Below are positions 29,945 through 40,526 of a stretch of 64,000 nucleotides of DNA, one piece after another (position 1 is the first letter of the stretch; each line of letters starts with the position of its first letter). The notes under the pieces were generated by a model. It was not told the origin of the DNA and ran no database searches. It saw nothing but the letters and a program-made list of their open reading frames with translations. The DNA is from Marinobacter szutsaonensis. GTDB taxonomy: Bacteria; Pseudomonadota; Gammaproteobacteria; Pseudomonadales; Oleiphilaceae. The stretch covers positions 2,849,958 through 2,913,957 of the forward strand of contig NZ_BAAAFC010000001.1 in assembly GCF_039523335.1 (NCBI RefSeq). The letters run 5' to 3'. Both the position numbers and the translations under genes were made by a program.

Positions 29945-31588
29945 GCGGAATTTCCGGATCAGCTGGTCGGTGGAGCTGTCACCGGCGGTGCTGATGGCGT
30001 CCTGGCTCAGCAGTTTGGGCAGAATGCCCTTGCCCAGCTGCTTGCCCAGCTCCACGCCCCACTGGTCGAACGAATCCACGTCCCAGATCACGCCCTGAAC
30101 AAAGGTCCGGTGCTCATAGAGGGCAATCAGGGCCCCCACCGTTTCCGGCGCCACCTTCTCCATGATCAGTGTATTGCTCGGCTTGTTGCCCGGGATCACC
30201 TTGTGGGGCGCGAGGGCCTCAACGGCTTTCTCATCCAGGCCCTCTGCCGCCAGTTCTGCCCGGGCTTCGTCCAGGGTCTTGCCCGCCATCATGGCCCGGG
30301 ACTGGCTGAGGCAATTGGCAAACAGGTCCGCGTGATGGGTTGCCACCGGATTGTGGGTCTTCAGGGGAATGATGAAGTCCGCAGCGATCAGCCGGGTACC
30401 CTGGTGGATCAGCTGGTGATAGGCATGCTGGCCGTTGGAGCCGACACCGCCCCAGAGCACCGGGCCGGTCTGGTAATCCACGGGCTGTCCGGCCTCGGTC
30501 ACGCTCTTGCCGTTGCTCTCCATGTCCAGCTGCTGCAGGTGGTCCGGCAGGCTGCGCAGATAATGATCGTAGGGCAGTATGGCGTGGGTTTCGGCATCCC
30601 AGAAATTGTTGTACCAGACACTGATTAGGCCCATGACCACCGGAAGGTTGCGCTCCAGCGGTGCTTCCCGGAAATGGCGGTCCATGGCGTGGGCGCCGGC
30701 CAGCAGGGCCCGGAAGTTGTTCATGCCGATGGTGAGGGCCACCGGAAGGCCAATGGCTGACCAGAGGGAGTAGCGGCCACCAACCCAGTCCCACATGGGG
30801 AACACATTGCCGGCATCAATCCCGAAGTCCTCGGCTGCCGGAACGTTGGCGGTTACCGCCATGAAATGTCGGGCGATGGAGGTTTCATCGCCACCGTTAT
30901 TCAGGAACCACTGCCGCGCCACCTTGCTGTTCTCCAGGGTCTCCTGGGTGCGGAAAGACTTGGACTGGATCAGGAACAGGGTGGTTTCCGGATTCACCTG
31001 GCGGAGTGTTTCGCAGATATCGGTGCCGTCGATGTTGGCCACATAGTGGCACCGTATGCTGCCTTGCCAGTAGGGCTGAAGCGATTCGCCCACCAGCTTG
31101 GGGCCAAGATAGGAGCCGCCGATCCCGATACTGACCACATCCGTGAAGGCCTTGCCACTGAAGCCGGTTCTTGATGCGTCCAGAACGCCATCGACGAAGG
31201 CTTCCATGCGGTCCAGGGTCTGTTGTACCTCGGCGACCACGTCCACGCCATCGACGAGGATGGCTTCGTTCCCCGGGTGGCGCAGGGCCGTATGCAGGGC
31301 TGGCCGGTTTTCGGTGATGTTCACGCTTGCGCCGCTGAGTAGGTCGTCGCGCCGCTCTTCCAGACGGCAGCTGCGGGCCAGGGCCATCAGTTCGGTCAGG
31401 GTCTCGTCCGTGAGCAGGTTCTTGGAGAAGTCCAGGGCCAGGCCGGCACCTTCGATGAAGTACCGGCTGGCCCTATCCGGATCCTGCGCGAAGAGTTCGC
31501 GCATGGTGATGCTTCGCAGCTTGTCCCGCCGCTCGTTCAGTGCCTGCCATTCGGGTTTCGAGGTCAGTACTGCCGGGTGTTCGGGCAT
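29927..31588 (-). CDS. pgi: Glucose-6-phosphate isomerase
   Basis: Interconverts glucose-6-phosphate and fructose-6-phosphate. 553 residues, family length. Signature [14 protein letters not shown] and the [12 protein letters not shown] motif are present. It overlaps the convergent HPPK-like gene by 18 bp and follows panC at 27 bp. The pcnB-folK-panB-panC-pgi order matches Pseudomonas. Confidence 0.96.
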   Translation of the reverse strand: MPEHPAVLTSKPEWQALNERRDKLRSITMRELFAQDPDRASRYFIEGAGLALDFSKNLLTDETLTELMALARSCRLEERRDDLLSGASVNITENRPALHTALRHPGNEAILVDGVDVVAEVQQTLDRMEAFVDGVLDASRTGFSGKAFTDVVSIGIGGSYLGPKLVGESLQPYWQGSIRCHYVANIDGTDICETLRQVNPETTLFLIQSKSFRTQETLENSKVARQWFLNNGGDETSIARHFMAVTANVPAAEDFGIDAGNVFPMWDWVGGRYSLWSAIGLPVALTIGMNNFRALLAGAHAMDRHFREAPLERNLPVVMGLISVWYNNFWDAETHAILPYDHYLRSLPDHLQQLDMESNGKSVTEAGQPVDYQTGPVLWGGVGSNGQHAYHQLIHQGTRLIAADFIIPLKTHNPVATHHADLFANCLSQSRAMMAGKTLDEARAELAAEGLDEKAVEALAPHKVIPGNKPSNTLIMEKVAPETVGALIALYEHRTFVQGVIWDVDSFDQWGVELGKQLGKGILPKLLSQDAISTAGDSSTDQLIRKFRSANGL

Positions 31589-31615
31589 CAGGGGATCCTT
31601 TTCCTTGTATGAGAG

Positions 31616-32464
31616 TCAGCGGGTCACCGACAGGTTGTCGATCAACCGGGTGGTGCCCAGGAAGGCGGCCACCAGGATGGTCAGTTCATGGTCGTCCGGC
31701 GAGGCCGGCTTGAGCGTCAGGCTGTTCACGATGTTGAAATAATCCGGCCGCAGGCCGGCTGCGCTCAGTGACTGCTCAGCTTCCCCTTCCAGTGCATGGA
31801 AGTCAGTACGACCATTAGCGAGTTTTTCGGCGGTGGCTTCCAGCGTCCGGAACACGACCGGTGCGATCTTGCGTTCCTCTGCGGAGAGATAACCATTGCG
31901 GGAGCTTTTGGCCAGGCCGTCGTCCTCCCGGACTGTCGGGGCGCCGATGATTTCCACGGGCATGAACAGGTCACGGGTCATCTTGCGAATCACAGCGAGT
32001 TGCTGGAAATCCTTCTCGCCAAAGACCGCCAGATCCGGTTGCACCATGTTGAACAGCATGGTGACCACGGTGGCAACGCCCTCGAAGTGCCCGGGACGGC
32101 TCGCGCCACAGTGGCCGTCACTGACTTCTGGCACGATCACCTTGGTCTGCTGGGCCAGGCCCTCGGGGTAGATCTCTTCCACCGGCGGTGCGAACACCAG
32201 GGTGTTGCCGGCGGCTTCGAGCTTTTCCTGGTCTTCGCCGAGCGTGCGCGGATACTTGTCCAGGTCCTCGTTGGCTCCGAACTGCATCGGGTTGACGAAG
32301 ATGGTGGTCACCACCACGTCCGCGGACTCGGCTGCTTTACGCACCAGGGATATATGACCCTCATGCAGGTTCCCCATGGTGGGGACCAGCCCGATGGTTT
32401 TATCCTGCCGGCGGTAGCCGCGCAGAATGGTGCGAAGTTCCTTGAGCGAATGGATGGTTCTCAT
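31616..32464 (-). CDS. panC: Pantothenate synthetase
   Basis: Joins pantoate and beta-alanine with ATP to give pantothenate. 282 residues. Nucleotidyl-transferase HIGH-type motif appears in [11 protein letters not shown] and the KMSKS-like segment as KSSRNGYLS. Start overlaps the panB stop by 4 bp. Confidence 0.96.
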   Translation of the reverse strand: MRTIHSLKELRTILRGYRRQDKTIGLVPTMGNLHEGHISLVRKAAESADVVVTTIFVNPMQFGANEDLDKYPRTLGEDQEKLEAAGNTLVFAPPVEEIYPEGLAQQTKVIVPEVSDGHCGASRPGHFEGVATVVTMLFNMVQPDLAVFGEKDFQQLAVIRKMTRDLFMPVEIIGAPTVREDDGLAKSSRNGYLSAEERKIAPVVFRTLEATAEKLANGRTDFHALEGEAEQSLSAAGLRPDYFNIVNSLTLKPASPDDHELTILVAAFLGTTRLIDNLSVTR

Positions 32465-33255
32465 GCCTTGAACGTATGCTCCTCGGACGGGAAAGTACGG
32501 TCGCGGACCTGCTGAACGTAGGCGGCAAGCGCCTCCTGAACGGAGTCGGTCTCCGCCAGGAAGTTCTTCACAAACCGCGGCTTGCGGCCGGGCGTCAGCC
32601 CCAGCATGTCGTGCACCACCAGCACCTGGCCGTCGGTGTCAGAACCGGCGCCAATGCCGATCACCGGTGCCTTGACGGCCTGGGTGATACGGGCCGCCAG
32701 CGGCGCGGGCACGCATTCAAGCAGAATGATGTCGGCTCCGGCTTCCTCGAGTTCACAGGCGTGCTCGATCATCATCTCCGCCGCTTTCTCGTCCCGGCCC
32801 TGGACCTTGTAGCCACCGAACTTGTTGACGAACTGCGGAGTCAGGCCGAGGTGGGCGCAGACGGGCACACCCCGTTCGCTCAGGGCGCTGATGGTGTCCT
32901 TCATCCAGTCCGTGCCTTCCAGTTTGACCATGTGCGCGCCGGCACGCATCAGCTCAGCGGCATTCTCCAGGGCCGCCTCCACCGTGCCGTAGGACATGAA
33001 TGGCATGTCGGCCATGATCAGCGAGCCGCGGTTGCCTTTGGCCACGCAGCTGGTGTGGTACACCATCTGATCCATGGTGACCGGCAGGGTGCTGTCATTG
33101 CCCTGGAGCACCATGCCCAGGGAGTCGCCGATCAGGATGACATCAACGCCGGCTTCGCTGACGATCTGGGCAAAGGTAGCGTCGTAGGAGGTCAGGGCAG
33201 AGAAGGCCTCGCCGTTCTGCTTGTATTCCCGCAGGGTATTGATGGTAACAGCCAT
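32461..33255 (-). CDS. panB: Ketopantoate hydroxymethyltransferase
   Basis: First step of pantothenate synthesis, 2-oxoisovalerate to ketopantoate using methylene-THF. 264 residues with the TIM-barrel motif LTSYDATFA near residue 22, GDSLGM with metal-binding Asp, and [12 protein letters not shown]. Pairs with panC through a 4-bp overlap. No transcription signal in the 130-bp gap from folK was clear. Confidence 0.96.
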   Translation of the reverse strand: MAVTINTLREYKQNGEAFSALTSYDATFAQIVSEAGVDVILIGDSLGMVLQGNDSTLPVTMDQMVYHTSCVAKGNRGSLIMADMPFMSYGTVEAALENAAELMRAGAHMVKLEGTDWMKDTISALSERGVPVCAHLGLTPQFVNKFGGYKVQGRDEKAAEMMIEHACELEEAGADIILLECVPAPLAARITQAVKAPVIGIGAGSDTDGQVLVVHDMLGLTPGRKPRFVKNFLAETDSVQEALAAYVQQVRDRTFPSEEHTFKA

Positions 33256-33385
33256 AGAATCCTAGCCTTTTGGGTGGATGGGCGTGGACTGCGCCGTGGT
33301 TGCGGCATTCAGGTGCTAAGGGTAATCCGGGGGTATGCCTGAGGCAATAGTATCACGGGGTGGCCGGAGTCGGGGTGCCCGGGTT

Positions 33386-33898
33386 TCAGTTCGGGGAGAA
33401 GGGGTCGCGCGGGATTGGCGGCAGCTTGCGCAAGCCGTTGTCCGGGCAGCTTTGCCTGAGGGCAGCTACTGTGCGTCCGTCTGGCAGAGTCAGGTCGGGG
33501 TTGAGATCCAGCAGAGGCTGGAGGGCAAAATCCCGGTTGGCCAGCTCGCGGTGGGGCACCACGAGGCGTTCGTCGTCCAGGGTCTCCTGTCCGAATAGGA
33601 GGATATCCAGATCCAGGGTGCGCGGTCCCCAATGGCGCAGACGCTCCCGGCCGTGTGCCTGCTCGATGGCTTGCAGGTGATCCAGCAGGGCATGGGGCGC
33701 CAGGTCCGTTCTGAGCCAAACCGCACCATTGACGAAATCAGGCTGATCCTGGGGGCCGACTGGTCGACTGGCATAGAAAGGGGACTGGGCGACCAGTGTG
33801 GTTTGTGGCAGTGCCGCGAGTTCGGCAACCGCCCGGGCCAGCTGGGCAGCGGGATTCTCGAGATTGCTGCCCAGTCCGACGAATACATCCGTGGTCAT
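33386..33898 (-). CDS. folK: 2-amino-4-hydroxy-6-hydroxymethyldihydropteridine pyrophosphokinase
   Basis: Pyrophosphorylates hydroxymethyl-dihydropterin before sulfonamide-target DHPS. 170 residues with the canonical [13 protein letters not shown] signature, so this, not the folB-linked copy, is the likely main FolK. Its start overlaps the pcnB stop by 4 bp. Confidence 0.95.
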   Translation of the reverse strand: MTTDVFVGLGSNLENPAAQLARAVAELAALPQTTLVAQSPFYASRPVGPQDQPDFVNGAVWLRTDLAPHALLDHLQAIEQAHGRERLRHWGPRTLDLDILLFGQETLDDERLVVPHRELANRDFALQPLLDLNPDLTLPDGRTVAALRQSCPDNGLRKLPPIPRDPFSPN

Positions 33899-35256
33899 TG
33901 CGCGGCCTGGCGTTTCACCGGCTTACGACGACGGCGCTTTTTCGGGCCGTCGCTGCCCAGTTGGGACAGCATGCGTTCCTGACCGCGCTCATCCGCCTGC
34001 TGGAACTCGGTCCACCACTGCCCCAGCCCCGGTTCGATCTCGCCGGCCGATTCCCGTACCAGCAGGAAGTCGTAGGCGGCCCGGAACCGCGGGTGGGCCA
34101 TGGTGCCGAAGGCCCGTTTGCCCTGGCGGCGTGGCAGGCGCATCTGCAGTTCCCATATCTCCTTCATGGGGCCGGAGAAGCGTTTGGGTATGGAGGTGGC
34201 CTGTACCTGGCGGCCGATGACCTTGCCGATAGCGCCGTGGAGCGCCGGCTGTACCGGGTCGCCGTTATCCTGGCGGCGACGCCACTCGGCCTGAAGGGCG
34301 GGCCAGAGCATGGCGGCAAACATGAAATAGGGAGTGACAGACTTGCCCTGGGCGATCCGCGCGTCGGTATTGCGCAGAGCCTGGCGGATCAGGTCGTCCG
34401 GCTCGCCGGCCTCGATGGCCTTCACCGTTTCCGGGAACAGGGGTGCCAGCAGGTTGTACTCATTGAGCAGGTCGTAGGTTTTCTCGCCATGGCCGGCAGA
34501 GAACAGCTTCAACACTTCGTCAAATAGCCGGGCTGGCGGGATATGGCTGAGCAGCGGAGCCAGTTCGCGGATCGGCGCCTCGGTCTCCGGTTCGATCTCG
34601 AAGTCCAGCTTGGCGGCAAAGCGGATGGCTCGGAGCATGCGCACGGGGTCTTCCCGGTACCGGGTTTCCGGATCGCCGATCAGGCGGATCTGCCGGTTGC
34701 GCAGGTCCTCGATGCCATTGGCAAAATCGATCACGGTGAAGTCACGGATGCAGTAATAAAGAGCGTTAACCGTAAAATCCCGGCGCAGCGCGTCTTCTTC
34801 CTGACTACCGTACACGTTGTCCCGCAGCAGCAGGCCGTGCTCGCTGGTCCTGCGATCGTCGTCGGTGCTGTCGTCATCGGCGTCGTTGGCATTGCCGCGG
34901 AAAGTCGTGACTTCAATGATCTCGCGGCCGAACACCACGTGGACAATGCGGAAGCGGCGGCCGATGAGGCGCGAGTTGCGGAACAGGTCGTGCACTTCTT
35001 CCGGGGTGGCGTTGGTGGCAATGTCGAAATCTTTTGGTTTGCCGCCGAGCAGGATGTCGCGAACGCCGCCGCCCACCAGGTAGGCCTCGTAACCGGATTT
35101 GTTCAGGCGATGCAGGACTTTCTTGGCCGGCTCGCTGATCACGGAACGCGAAACATTGTGCTGGTCCCGGGGGATCTCCCGTCGCTGATAGGTGCGAGAC
35201 TTTTTCCGTCCGCCGGGGATGAAGGATTTTATTCTGTCGACAAGTCGTTTAGGCAT
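33895..35256 (-). CDS. pcnB: Poly(A) polymerase I
   Basis: Adds poly(A) to RNA 3' ends, promoting decay. 453 residues. Nucleotidyltransferase motif GGVRD and DFDIAT with catalytic Asps near residues 79-81; a basic tail KKRRRRKPVKR. E. coli pcnB uses AUU; here ATG fits. It lies downstream of the crcZ-like terminator; a weak TAAACT near 35293 could be its own -10. Confidence 0.95.
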   Translation of the reverse strand: MPKRLVDRIKSFIPGGRKKSRTYQRREIPRDQHNVSRSVISEPAKKVLHRLNKSGYEAYLVGGGVRDILLGGKPKDFDIATNATPEEVHDLFRNSRLIGRRFRIVHVVFGREIIEVTTFRGNANDADDDSTDDDRRTSEHGLLLRDNVYGSQEEDALRRDFTVNALYYCIRDFTVIDFANGIEDLRNRQIRLIGDPETRYREDPVRMLRAIRFAAKLDFEIEPETEAPIRELAPLLSHIPPARLFDEVLKLFSAGHGEKTYDLLNEYNLLAPLFPETVKAIEAGEPDDLIRQALRNTDARIAQGKSVTPYFMFAAMLWPALQAEWRRRQDNGDPVQPALHGAIGKVIGRQVQATSIPKRFSGPMKEIWELQMRLPRRQGKRAFGTMAHPRFRAAYDFLLVRESAGEIEPGLGQWWTEFQQADERGQERMLSQLGSDGPKKRRRRKPVKRQAAQ

Positions 35257-35330
35257 TGAAATCCGTATTTGCGGTGAGCAAAAACCGAGAGTTTAACGGT
35301 TTGGGCAGGATTTGCACACGCCAGATAATC

Positions 35331-35360
35331 AAAAGGCGGATCCGTTTTCACGAATCCGCC
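35331..35360 (-). terminator. Terminator of the CrcZ-like RNA
   Basis: Ten-bp stem GGCGGATTCG/CGGATCCGCC (one G-U pair), loop TGAAAA, then TTTT on the minus strand, 74 bp before pcnB. Confidence 0.82.
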
Positions 35361-35717
35361 CTGAAAGCGTTGACGATCTGCATTGTTTTTATTGTTGCCG
35401 GGATTTTTCTTCGTTTTTGTACCCCACTGTGTGCCTCCAAATACGGAGGATCTCAGCAGTGCAAACGGAAAGCTTTGAATACACAGAGCGGTCAGGGACA
35501 TCGGGCGAGTCTTTCAGCAGATGCAGTGTCGTCTGGAAGGCGATTCTTCTCTACATCTACAACTCACACGTGCCGTGGGACCACTAAAAAGCAAAGTACC
35601 CAAAACACTCAGTTCGCTCACGTTCTGTTTTTGTTTTTGTTACCGAACGTCTTCCTGCAGCTTTTTGTATTTGTTTTAGACGCTGCGTGTGCCACTTCTT
35701 GTTTTTGTTGTTGTGCG
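35331..35717 (-). ncRNA. crcZ: CrcZ-like Hfq/Crc-titrating small RNA (candidate)
   Basis: About 387 nt, from the predicted sigma-54 start to an intrinsic terminator. The minus strand has five A-rich clusters of the CA-motif kind: ACAACAACAAAAAC near 35714-35701, a second at 35677-35661, AACAAAAACAAAAACA at 35641-35626, a fourth around 35420-35404, and AACAATAAAAACAATG at 35396-35381. In Pseudomonas, CrcZ (about 400 nt, five CA motifs) binds Hfq/Crc and relieves catabolite repression; its gene lies between cbrB and pcnB, as here. Length, place, promoter and motif number agree. Sequence similarity itself was not tested. Confidence 0.72.
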
Positions 35718-35727
35718 CTTAATAGAT

Positions 35728-35743
35728 TGCAGAGTGCGTGCCA
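35728..35743 (-). promoter_or_regulatory. Sigma-54 promoter of the CrcZ-like RNA
   Basis: On the minus strand TGGCACGCACTCTGCA: TGGCACG is a consensus -24 element and GG-N10-GC spacing is exact (the -12 is CTGCA for TTGCA). The predicted start is near 35717. Confidence 0.8.
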
Positions 35744-35794
35744 GTTTTTGAAAATTGTTGATTAACAGTACCTTACGGTTTTGGAAGAAATAAG

Positions 35795-35876
35795 TGTTAC
35801 CCCGTACTCCCTATAAGTGTTACTGAGATCACAGTTGTTCCGAAGGGAGTGTTACCGTGGGGAACATGGGGTAACA
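35795..35876. promoter_or_regulatory. TGTTAC/GTAACA cluster, candidate CbrB sites
   Basis: Three TGTTAC (35795-35800, 35818-35823, 35850-35855) and one GTAACA (35871-35876). The last two form TGTTACC-N13-GGTAACA, an inverted repeat. They are 52-133 bp upstream of the sigma-54 promoter on the minus strand. TGTTAC/GTAACA half-sites have been reported for CbrB in Pseudomonas. Confidence 0.62.
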
Positions 35877-35911
35877 ACTGAGTGTGCGTTCATCCTTTGG
35901 CCTGGCCCGAC

Positions 35912-35935
35912 AAAAAAAGGGGGCCATTGGCCCCC
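35912..35935 (-). terminator. Terminator of cbrB
   Basis: Seven-bp stem GGGGGCC/GGCCCCC, loop ATT, seven T on the minus strand, just after the cbrB stop. It insulates the sRNA from cbrAB transcription. Confidence 0.82.
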
Positions 35936-35938
35936 TGA

Positions 35939-37339
35939 TCAGCTACTGGTTTTTTTGCGAGGTATACCCAGCCGTTGTCGCCGTTCCCACAGGGATTTCC
36001 GGCTGATACCCAGCTTCTGGGCCAGTTCGGTCTCGCTCATCCGGTCCTGGTTCTCCAGAACGAAGTGCTGGAAATAATCCTCCAGGGAAAGGTCGTTGGC
36101 GGAGTCTGCGTCCCGGGTAGGCGTCTGCTCGTTGTTTCCCTCCACCAGTGTTTCCGGAATGTGCTCGTCACCGCCTTCGCTGTCCAGGTCGAGCAGGGAT
36201 GGGGTAATCACATCCCCGTCACACAGGATGGTCGCCCGTTCTATGGCGTTCTCCAGTTCCCGGACGTTACCCGGCCAGCGGTGCCTCTCCAGGACTCGCA
36301 TGGCTTCAGGGCTCAGGTTGAGGTTCGGCTTGCCCATCTTCTCGCCCTGGCGCTTGAGGAACTTGCGGGCCAGGCCAAGAATATCGCTCTGGCGCTCGCG
36401 CAGGGGCGGGATGCGGATCTGCATCACGTTCAGGCGGTAATAGAGGTCTTCCCGGAACTCGCCGGTGCGGGTCATCGCCTTCAGGTTCCGGTGCGTGGCC
36501 GCGATCATTCGCACATTGACCTTGCGGCTCTGGGTGGAGCCGACCTTGCGGATCTCGCTCTCCTGCAGCACCCGGAGCAGTCGCGCCTGGGCCTCGGCCG
36601 GCAGCTCGCCGATCTCGTCCAGGAACAGGCTGCCGCCGTCAGCGGCTTCAATCAGACCGGTACGGGCGGACACCGCACCGGTGAAGGCGCCTTTCTCATG
36701 GCCGAACAGCTCGGATTCGATCAGGCTTTCGGGGATGGCGGCGCAGTTCACCGAGATCAGTGGTTTCGATGCCCGGGGGCTCAGCAGGTGCAGGGCACGG
36801 GCGGCCAGCTCCTTACCGGTTCCCGATTCCCCCTGGATCAGCACCGTGGTTTCCGTCGGTGCCACCTTGCGGATCAGAGTGAACACCTTCTGCATGGCCT
36901 CGCACTGGCCAAACATGATGTTGGCCGGATCGCTTTCCTTGGGCTTGTCGCCGGAGTCCGCACCGCTCCCGGAGTCGGTGTCGCCTGACCCCTGGCGTGC
37001 CAGGATGTTCTCGACCGCAGCCAGCATTTCATCATGGTCAAAGGGCTTGGCAATGTATTCGACCGCGCCCATTTTCATGGAGTCCACCGCCGAGCGCAGG
37101 CTGGCATAGCTGGTCATGATCAATACCGGCGTGTTGGGCGCACGGTTGATCAGTTCGGTGCCGGCCGCACCGGGCAGGCGCAGGTCGGAGATGATCAGGT
37201 CAAACTGATCAGGTTCATGGTTCTGTTCGGCTTCCTCCACCGACCTGGCGTCGGCCACTTCATAGCCGGCATGCTGCAGCAGCTTGCGCACGGCGGAACG
37301 AATGATGTCTTCATCTTCTACAATCAGAATGCGGGGCAT
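35939..37339 (-). CDS. cbrB: Sigma-54-dependent response regulator CbrB
   Basis: 466 residues of NtrC type: receiver domain with phospho-acceptor Asp52 ([10 protein letters not shown]), AAA+ domain with Walker A GESGTGKE and the GAFTGA loop that contacts sigma-54, and a C-terminal Fis-type HTH ([15 protein letters not shown]). In Pseudomonas CbrB activates crcZ and amino-acid or carbon use in response to the C/N balance. It is 7 bp downstream of the CbrA kinase. The predicted target promoter follows its own terminator. Confidence 0.93.
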   Translation of the reverse strand: MPRILIVEDEDIIRSAVRKLLQHAGYEVADARSVEEAEQNHEPDQFDLIISDLRLPGAAGTELINRAPNTPVLIMTSYASLRSAVDSMKMGAVEYIAKPFDHDEMLAAVENILARQGSGDTDSGSGADSGDKPKESDPANIMFGQCEAMQKVFTLIRKVAPTETTVLIQGESGTGKELAARALHLLSPRASKPLISVNCAAIPESLIESELFGHEKGAFTGAVSARTGLIEAADGGSLFLDEIGELPAEAQARLLRVLQESEIRKVGSTQSRKVNVRMIAATHRNLKAMTRTGEFREDLYYRLNVMQIRIPPLRERQSDILGLARKFLKRQGEKMGKPNLNLSPEAMRVLERHRWPGNVRELENAIERATILCDGDVITPSLLDLDSEGGDEHIPETLVEGNNEQTPTRDADSANDLSLEDYFQHFVLENQDRMSETELAQKLGISRKSLWERRQRLGIPRKKTSS

Positions 37340-37346
37340 AACTGTT

Positions 37347-40310
37347 TCAGGACCTTTCGTTCTGGCTGGCAGAGGTATCGTCGGCTTCGGGCCGGTACGC
37401 CGGGAGCCTCAGGCGCACACAGGTCCCGGTGCCGGTCTCGGTATTCGCCGGACTCTCGACCTGAATGTTGCCGTAGTGTTCCTCGACGATGCTGTACACC
37501 AGGGACAAGCCAAGACCTGTACCCTTGTTGGGTGCCTTGGTGGTGTAAAAGGGCTCGAAAATGTGGTCGAGCTGGTCTGCCGGGATACCTGAGCCTTCAT
37601 CGATGACCTCGATAATAGCGGAGTAGCTGTCGCTGTTTCCACTGACTCTGATGGTACCACCCTCGGGCGAGGCATCCCTGGCATTGGCCAACAGGTTGAC
37701 GAACACCTGTACCAGGCGTTGTTCATCCCCAAGTACCAGCAGATCTTCGGGAATCTCGTTCTGGTAGCGGATGCCCATGCCCTTTTCGCTGAGCGACAGT
37801 AGGTTGACGGACTCCTCCACACAGCGGTGGATGGAGACCGGCTCATAACGGTTGGCGTGGGCATGGTTGCCGGTCCGGGCAAAATTCATCAGCGACTGCA
37901 GGATGGCAGAAATGCGCCTGGTCTGCTGCTGGATCTGGTCGGCAGTGTCCAGGATGTCGGGGTTGTCGGTCTCCAGTTTCAGGTTCTGGGCCAGTGAGGA
38001 GATGCCGGTGACCGGGTTACCGATCTCGTGGGCGACCCCGGCGGCAAGCCGACCCACCGAGGCCAGCCGTTCGCTGTGCATCAGTTCGTCTTCGAGCAGC
38101 CGGGTTTCGGTCTGGTCTTCCACCAGGATGATGCTGCCGCCCTCGGTGTGGTCAGGGCCGCTCAGTGCCGCCTTGTGCAGGTTCAACCAGTGCGGCTTGC
38201 CGCGCAGGTCGAGCCGGTGCTTGTACCGATGCAGTTCCTCGCCGCGGTTGAAGTCCTCCAGCAACAGGTGCCAGTGCTCCGGCAAGGCCATCAGCCGGGC
38301 GCCCACCACATCGTCGGCGGTGATGCCGGTCAGCTCTTCCATGGCATGGTTCCACATCAGGATCTCGCCGTCCTCACCGACGGAGCAGGCGGGAATCGGA
38401 AGATTCTGCAGGGTCTGACGATAATGCCGGCGCAGGTTGTCCAGCTCGCCCGCCAGGCCGGTCAGCCGGTTCTGGTAGTCCCCGAGAGCCCGCTCCACAT
38501 AGCGGATGTCCTGACCGGTGTTGCCGCGGGCGAGCGGCTTGAAGCCCAGGTGCCGGTGCACCATATCCCGGGCCACCGAGGGACCGAGCAGGCCGGAGAG
38601 GTTGATTTCCACCTGATCGCGCAGGCGTCGGAGCTGGTAGGGGCGGTATTCGATATTGGGCAGTTTCAGCTGGGCCAGGGCCCGTTCCACTTCTCGTCTG
38701 GCCACGCCATAGCCCAGCGGGTCGGCGAGCTGGCGGATGAATTCGGTGGAGGAGCTGGCCAGCAATTCCCGCCGCTGGGGCCGCGATAGTGCACCCATGG
38801 AGCAGGCCTGGGCGGCACTGGTTTCCTCCGCCGAACTGGCACTGAGGATGGAGAACAGGCCGAAGACGGTAACATTCGCGGTGATGCTGATGAACGTGAA
38901 GATGTGCCAGTTGCTGTAATCCGGAACCAGCGGCACGTTGAACCAGGCCAGCGGGTTGATGGTGTGGGAGAAGGGCAGAACCAGGGTCGCCAGCCAGATC
39001 ACGAGCCCGGTAACCAGGCCGGCAATCAGGCCGCGCCGGTTACCCTCTGGCCAGTAGATGACGCCCAGCGCGCCGGGCAACAGCTGGAGCATCCCGGACA
39101 GCGAAATGGCGCCCAGGATGGCGAGGTCCAGCTCCTGGCCCAAGGTTTCATGGAACAGCAGGGCAAAGAAGATGATCACCGCGATCAGCAGGCGCTTGAC
39201 CCACTGCAGCCAGCGGTAGATGTCCGCCTGATCTCTCGGGGTCTTGACCGGCAGTACCACGTGGTTGAGGACCATGCCCGCCAGTGCCAGGGTGCTGACA
39301 ATCATCAGGCCGCTGGCGGCGGACAGGCCGGCAATGTACATCAGCAATGACAGCAGCGGGCTGTCCAGGGCCTGGGCGACGCCAAGCGCATAGAAATTGG
39401 GGTCGGTGCCCACATCCAGTGCCTGACCACCCCAGAGAATCACGGGCACCGGCAGGGCCAGGAGCAGGAGGTAAAGCGGCAGCCCCCAGCTGGCCTTGGC
39501 CAGGGATTTGGGTGAGGGGTTTTCGCTGAACGTCATGTGGTACATGTGTGGCAGTACCAGGGCGCCGGCGAAGGACATCAACATCAGGGCGCGCCAGCTG
39601 CCGTCGTCAATGGCCAGGGTCATGGTTCCGGTGGCGGCCTTGTTCATGGCGAGCCATAGGTCCAGTCCTTCCATGCCCTCAAAAACCTGGAACAGTATTA
39701 CAGCACCAAGTGTCAACAGCGCGCCGACTTTCACCAGAGAGTCGAAGGCAATAGCCAGCACCAGCCCCTGGTGGTTTTCCGAGTTCTGGTTGCGGCGGGC
39801 GCCGAACAGGATGGCGAACAGCAACACGATCAGGCAGAACAGCACGCTCATGGCCTTGGGCGAGGTGTCCGGGGCCAGGATACTGGCAGAAACTGCCACT
39901 GCCTGGATCTGCATGCTCAGCAGCGCCAGGATGGCCGCTCCGGAGCAGAGGGTCACCAGGGTGCCGGCCCACTGGCTCCGGTAACGGTAGGCAAAGAGAT
40001 CGGCCAGGGAGGTCAGCTGGTAGGCCCTGGCGATGCGCATGATCGGATTGAGCAGTACCGGCGCCAGCAGGAAGGCGCCGCTGATACCCAGGTAATAGGC
40101 CAGAAAGCCGTAACCGGTCTCAGCGGCCATACCGATGGCGGCATAGACCGCCCAGATGCCGGCATAGACGCCAAGGCTCAGGGTGTAGACCAGGGGATGG
40201 CGTACCCATTGTTTGGGCAGCATGCCCTGCTCGGTTATCCAGGCCACACCGAAAAGCAGGAGCAGGTAAACCAGGCTGGCCAGTACCAGGCCCGAGGCAC
40301 TAAAACTCAT
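37347..40310 (-). CDS. cbrA: Sensor kinase CbrA with an SSF transporter domain
   Basis: 987 residues. The N-terminal half (about 1-480) is a sodium/solute-symporter-type multi-spanning domain, followed by a PAS region ([15 protein letters not shown]), HisKA with [15 protein letters not shown] carrying the phospho-His, and HATPase ([18 protein letters not shown]). It should sense or transport a carbon/nitrogen cue and phosphorylate CbrB. Start at the ATG giving MSFSASG, which overlaps the upstream small gene's stop by 11 bp. Confidence 0.93.
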   Translation of the reverse strand: MSFSASGLVLASLVYLLLLFGVAWITEQGMLPKQWVRHPLVYTLSLGVYAGIWAVYAAIGMAAETGYGFLAYYLGISGAFLLAPVLLNPIMRIARAYQLTSLADLFAYRYRSQWAGTLVTLCSGAAILALLSMQIQAVAVSASILAPDTSPKAMSVLFCLIVLLFAILFGARRNQNSENHQGLVLAIAFDSLVKVGALLTLGAVILFQVFEGMEGLDLWLAMNKAATGTMTLAIDDGSWRALMLMSFAGALVLPHMYHMTFSENPSPKSLAKASWGLPLYLLLLALPVPVILWGGQALDVGTDPNFYALGVAQALDSPLLSLLMYIAGLSAASGLMIVSTLALAGMVLNHVVLPVKTPRDQADIYRWLQWVKRLLIAVIIFFALLFHETLGQELDLAILGAISLSGMLQLLPGALGVIYWPEGNRRGLIAGLVTGLVIWLATLVLPFSHTINPLAWFNVPLVPDYSNWHIFTFISITANVTVFGLFSILSASSAEETSAAQACSMGALSRPQRRELLASSSTEFIRQLADPLGYGVARREVERALAQLKLPNIEYRPYQLRRLRDQVEINLSGLLGPSVARDMVHRHLGFKPLARGNTGQDIRYVERALGDYQNRLTGLAGELDNLRRHYRQTLQNLPIPACSVGEDGEILMWNHAMEELTGITADDVVGARLMALPEHWHLLLEDFNRGEELHRYKHRLDLRGKPHWLNLHKAALSGPDHTEGGSIILVEDQTETRLLEDELMHSERLASVGRLAAGVAHEIGNPVTGISSLAQNLKLETDNPDILDTADQIQQQTRRISAILQSLMNFARTGNHAHANRYEPVSIHRCVEESVNLLSLSEKGMGIRYQNEIPEDLLVLGDEQRLVQVFVNLLANARDASPEGGTIRVSGNSDSYSAIIEVIDEGSGIPADQLDHIFEPFYTTKAPNKGTGLGLSLVYSIVEEHYGNIQVESPANTETGTGTCVRLRLPAYRPEADDTSASQNERS

Positions 40311-40494
40311 TGGGATCCCGTCGCCATTCAAGCCAGAACCCGATGGCGATCAGTCCCGCCCAGATGACATAGGGGCTGTACCAGACGTTACCCGGCGCAG
40401 TCCACCAATCCAGGATGTTGGGAGAGAAAATGTATATGGCCAGAACCAGCAGGAAGACCAGACGGTAGATGTACATCAGGCTCAAGGTCCGCAC
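40300..40494 (-). CDS. cbrX: Small membrane protein preceding cbrA (CbrX-like)
   Basis: 64 residues, two likely membrane helices (YRLVFLLVLAIYIF and VIWAGLIAIGFWL). Its stop overlaps the cbrA start, so the two are probably translationally coupled. A similar small hydrophobic protein, CbrX, precedes cbrA in Pseudomonas. Start is uncertain: GTG at 40494 or ATG at 40476. Ribosome sites are weak. Assignment rests on position and size. Confidence 0.7.
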   Translation of the reverse strand: MRTLSLMYIYRLVFLLVLAIYIFSPNILDWWTAPGNVWYSPYVIWAGLIAIGFWLEWRRDPNEF

Positions 40495-40526
40495 TGAAGT
40501 GTAAGAAGGGCTTTATACCATGCCAG

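Noticed and set aside
35256..35765. 169-codon plus-strand frame across the CrcZ-like RNA
   Set aside because: Phe/Cys-rich low-complexity product, no ribosome site; the stretch is better explained by a minus-strand RNA.
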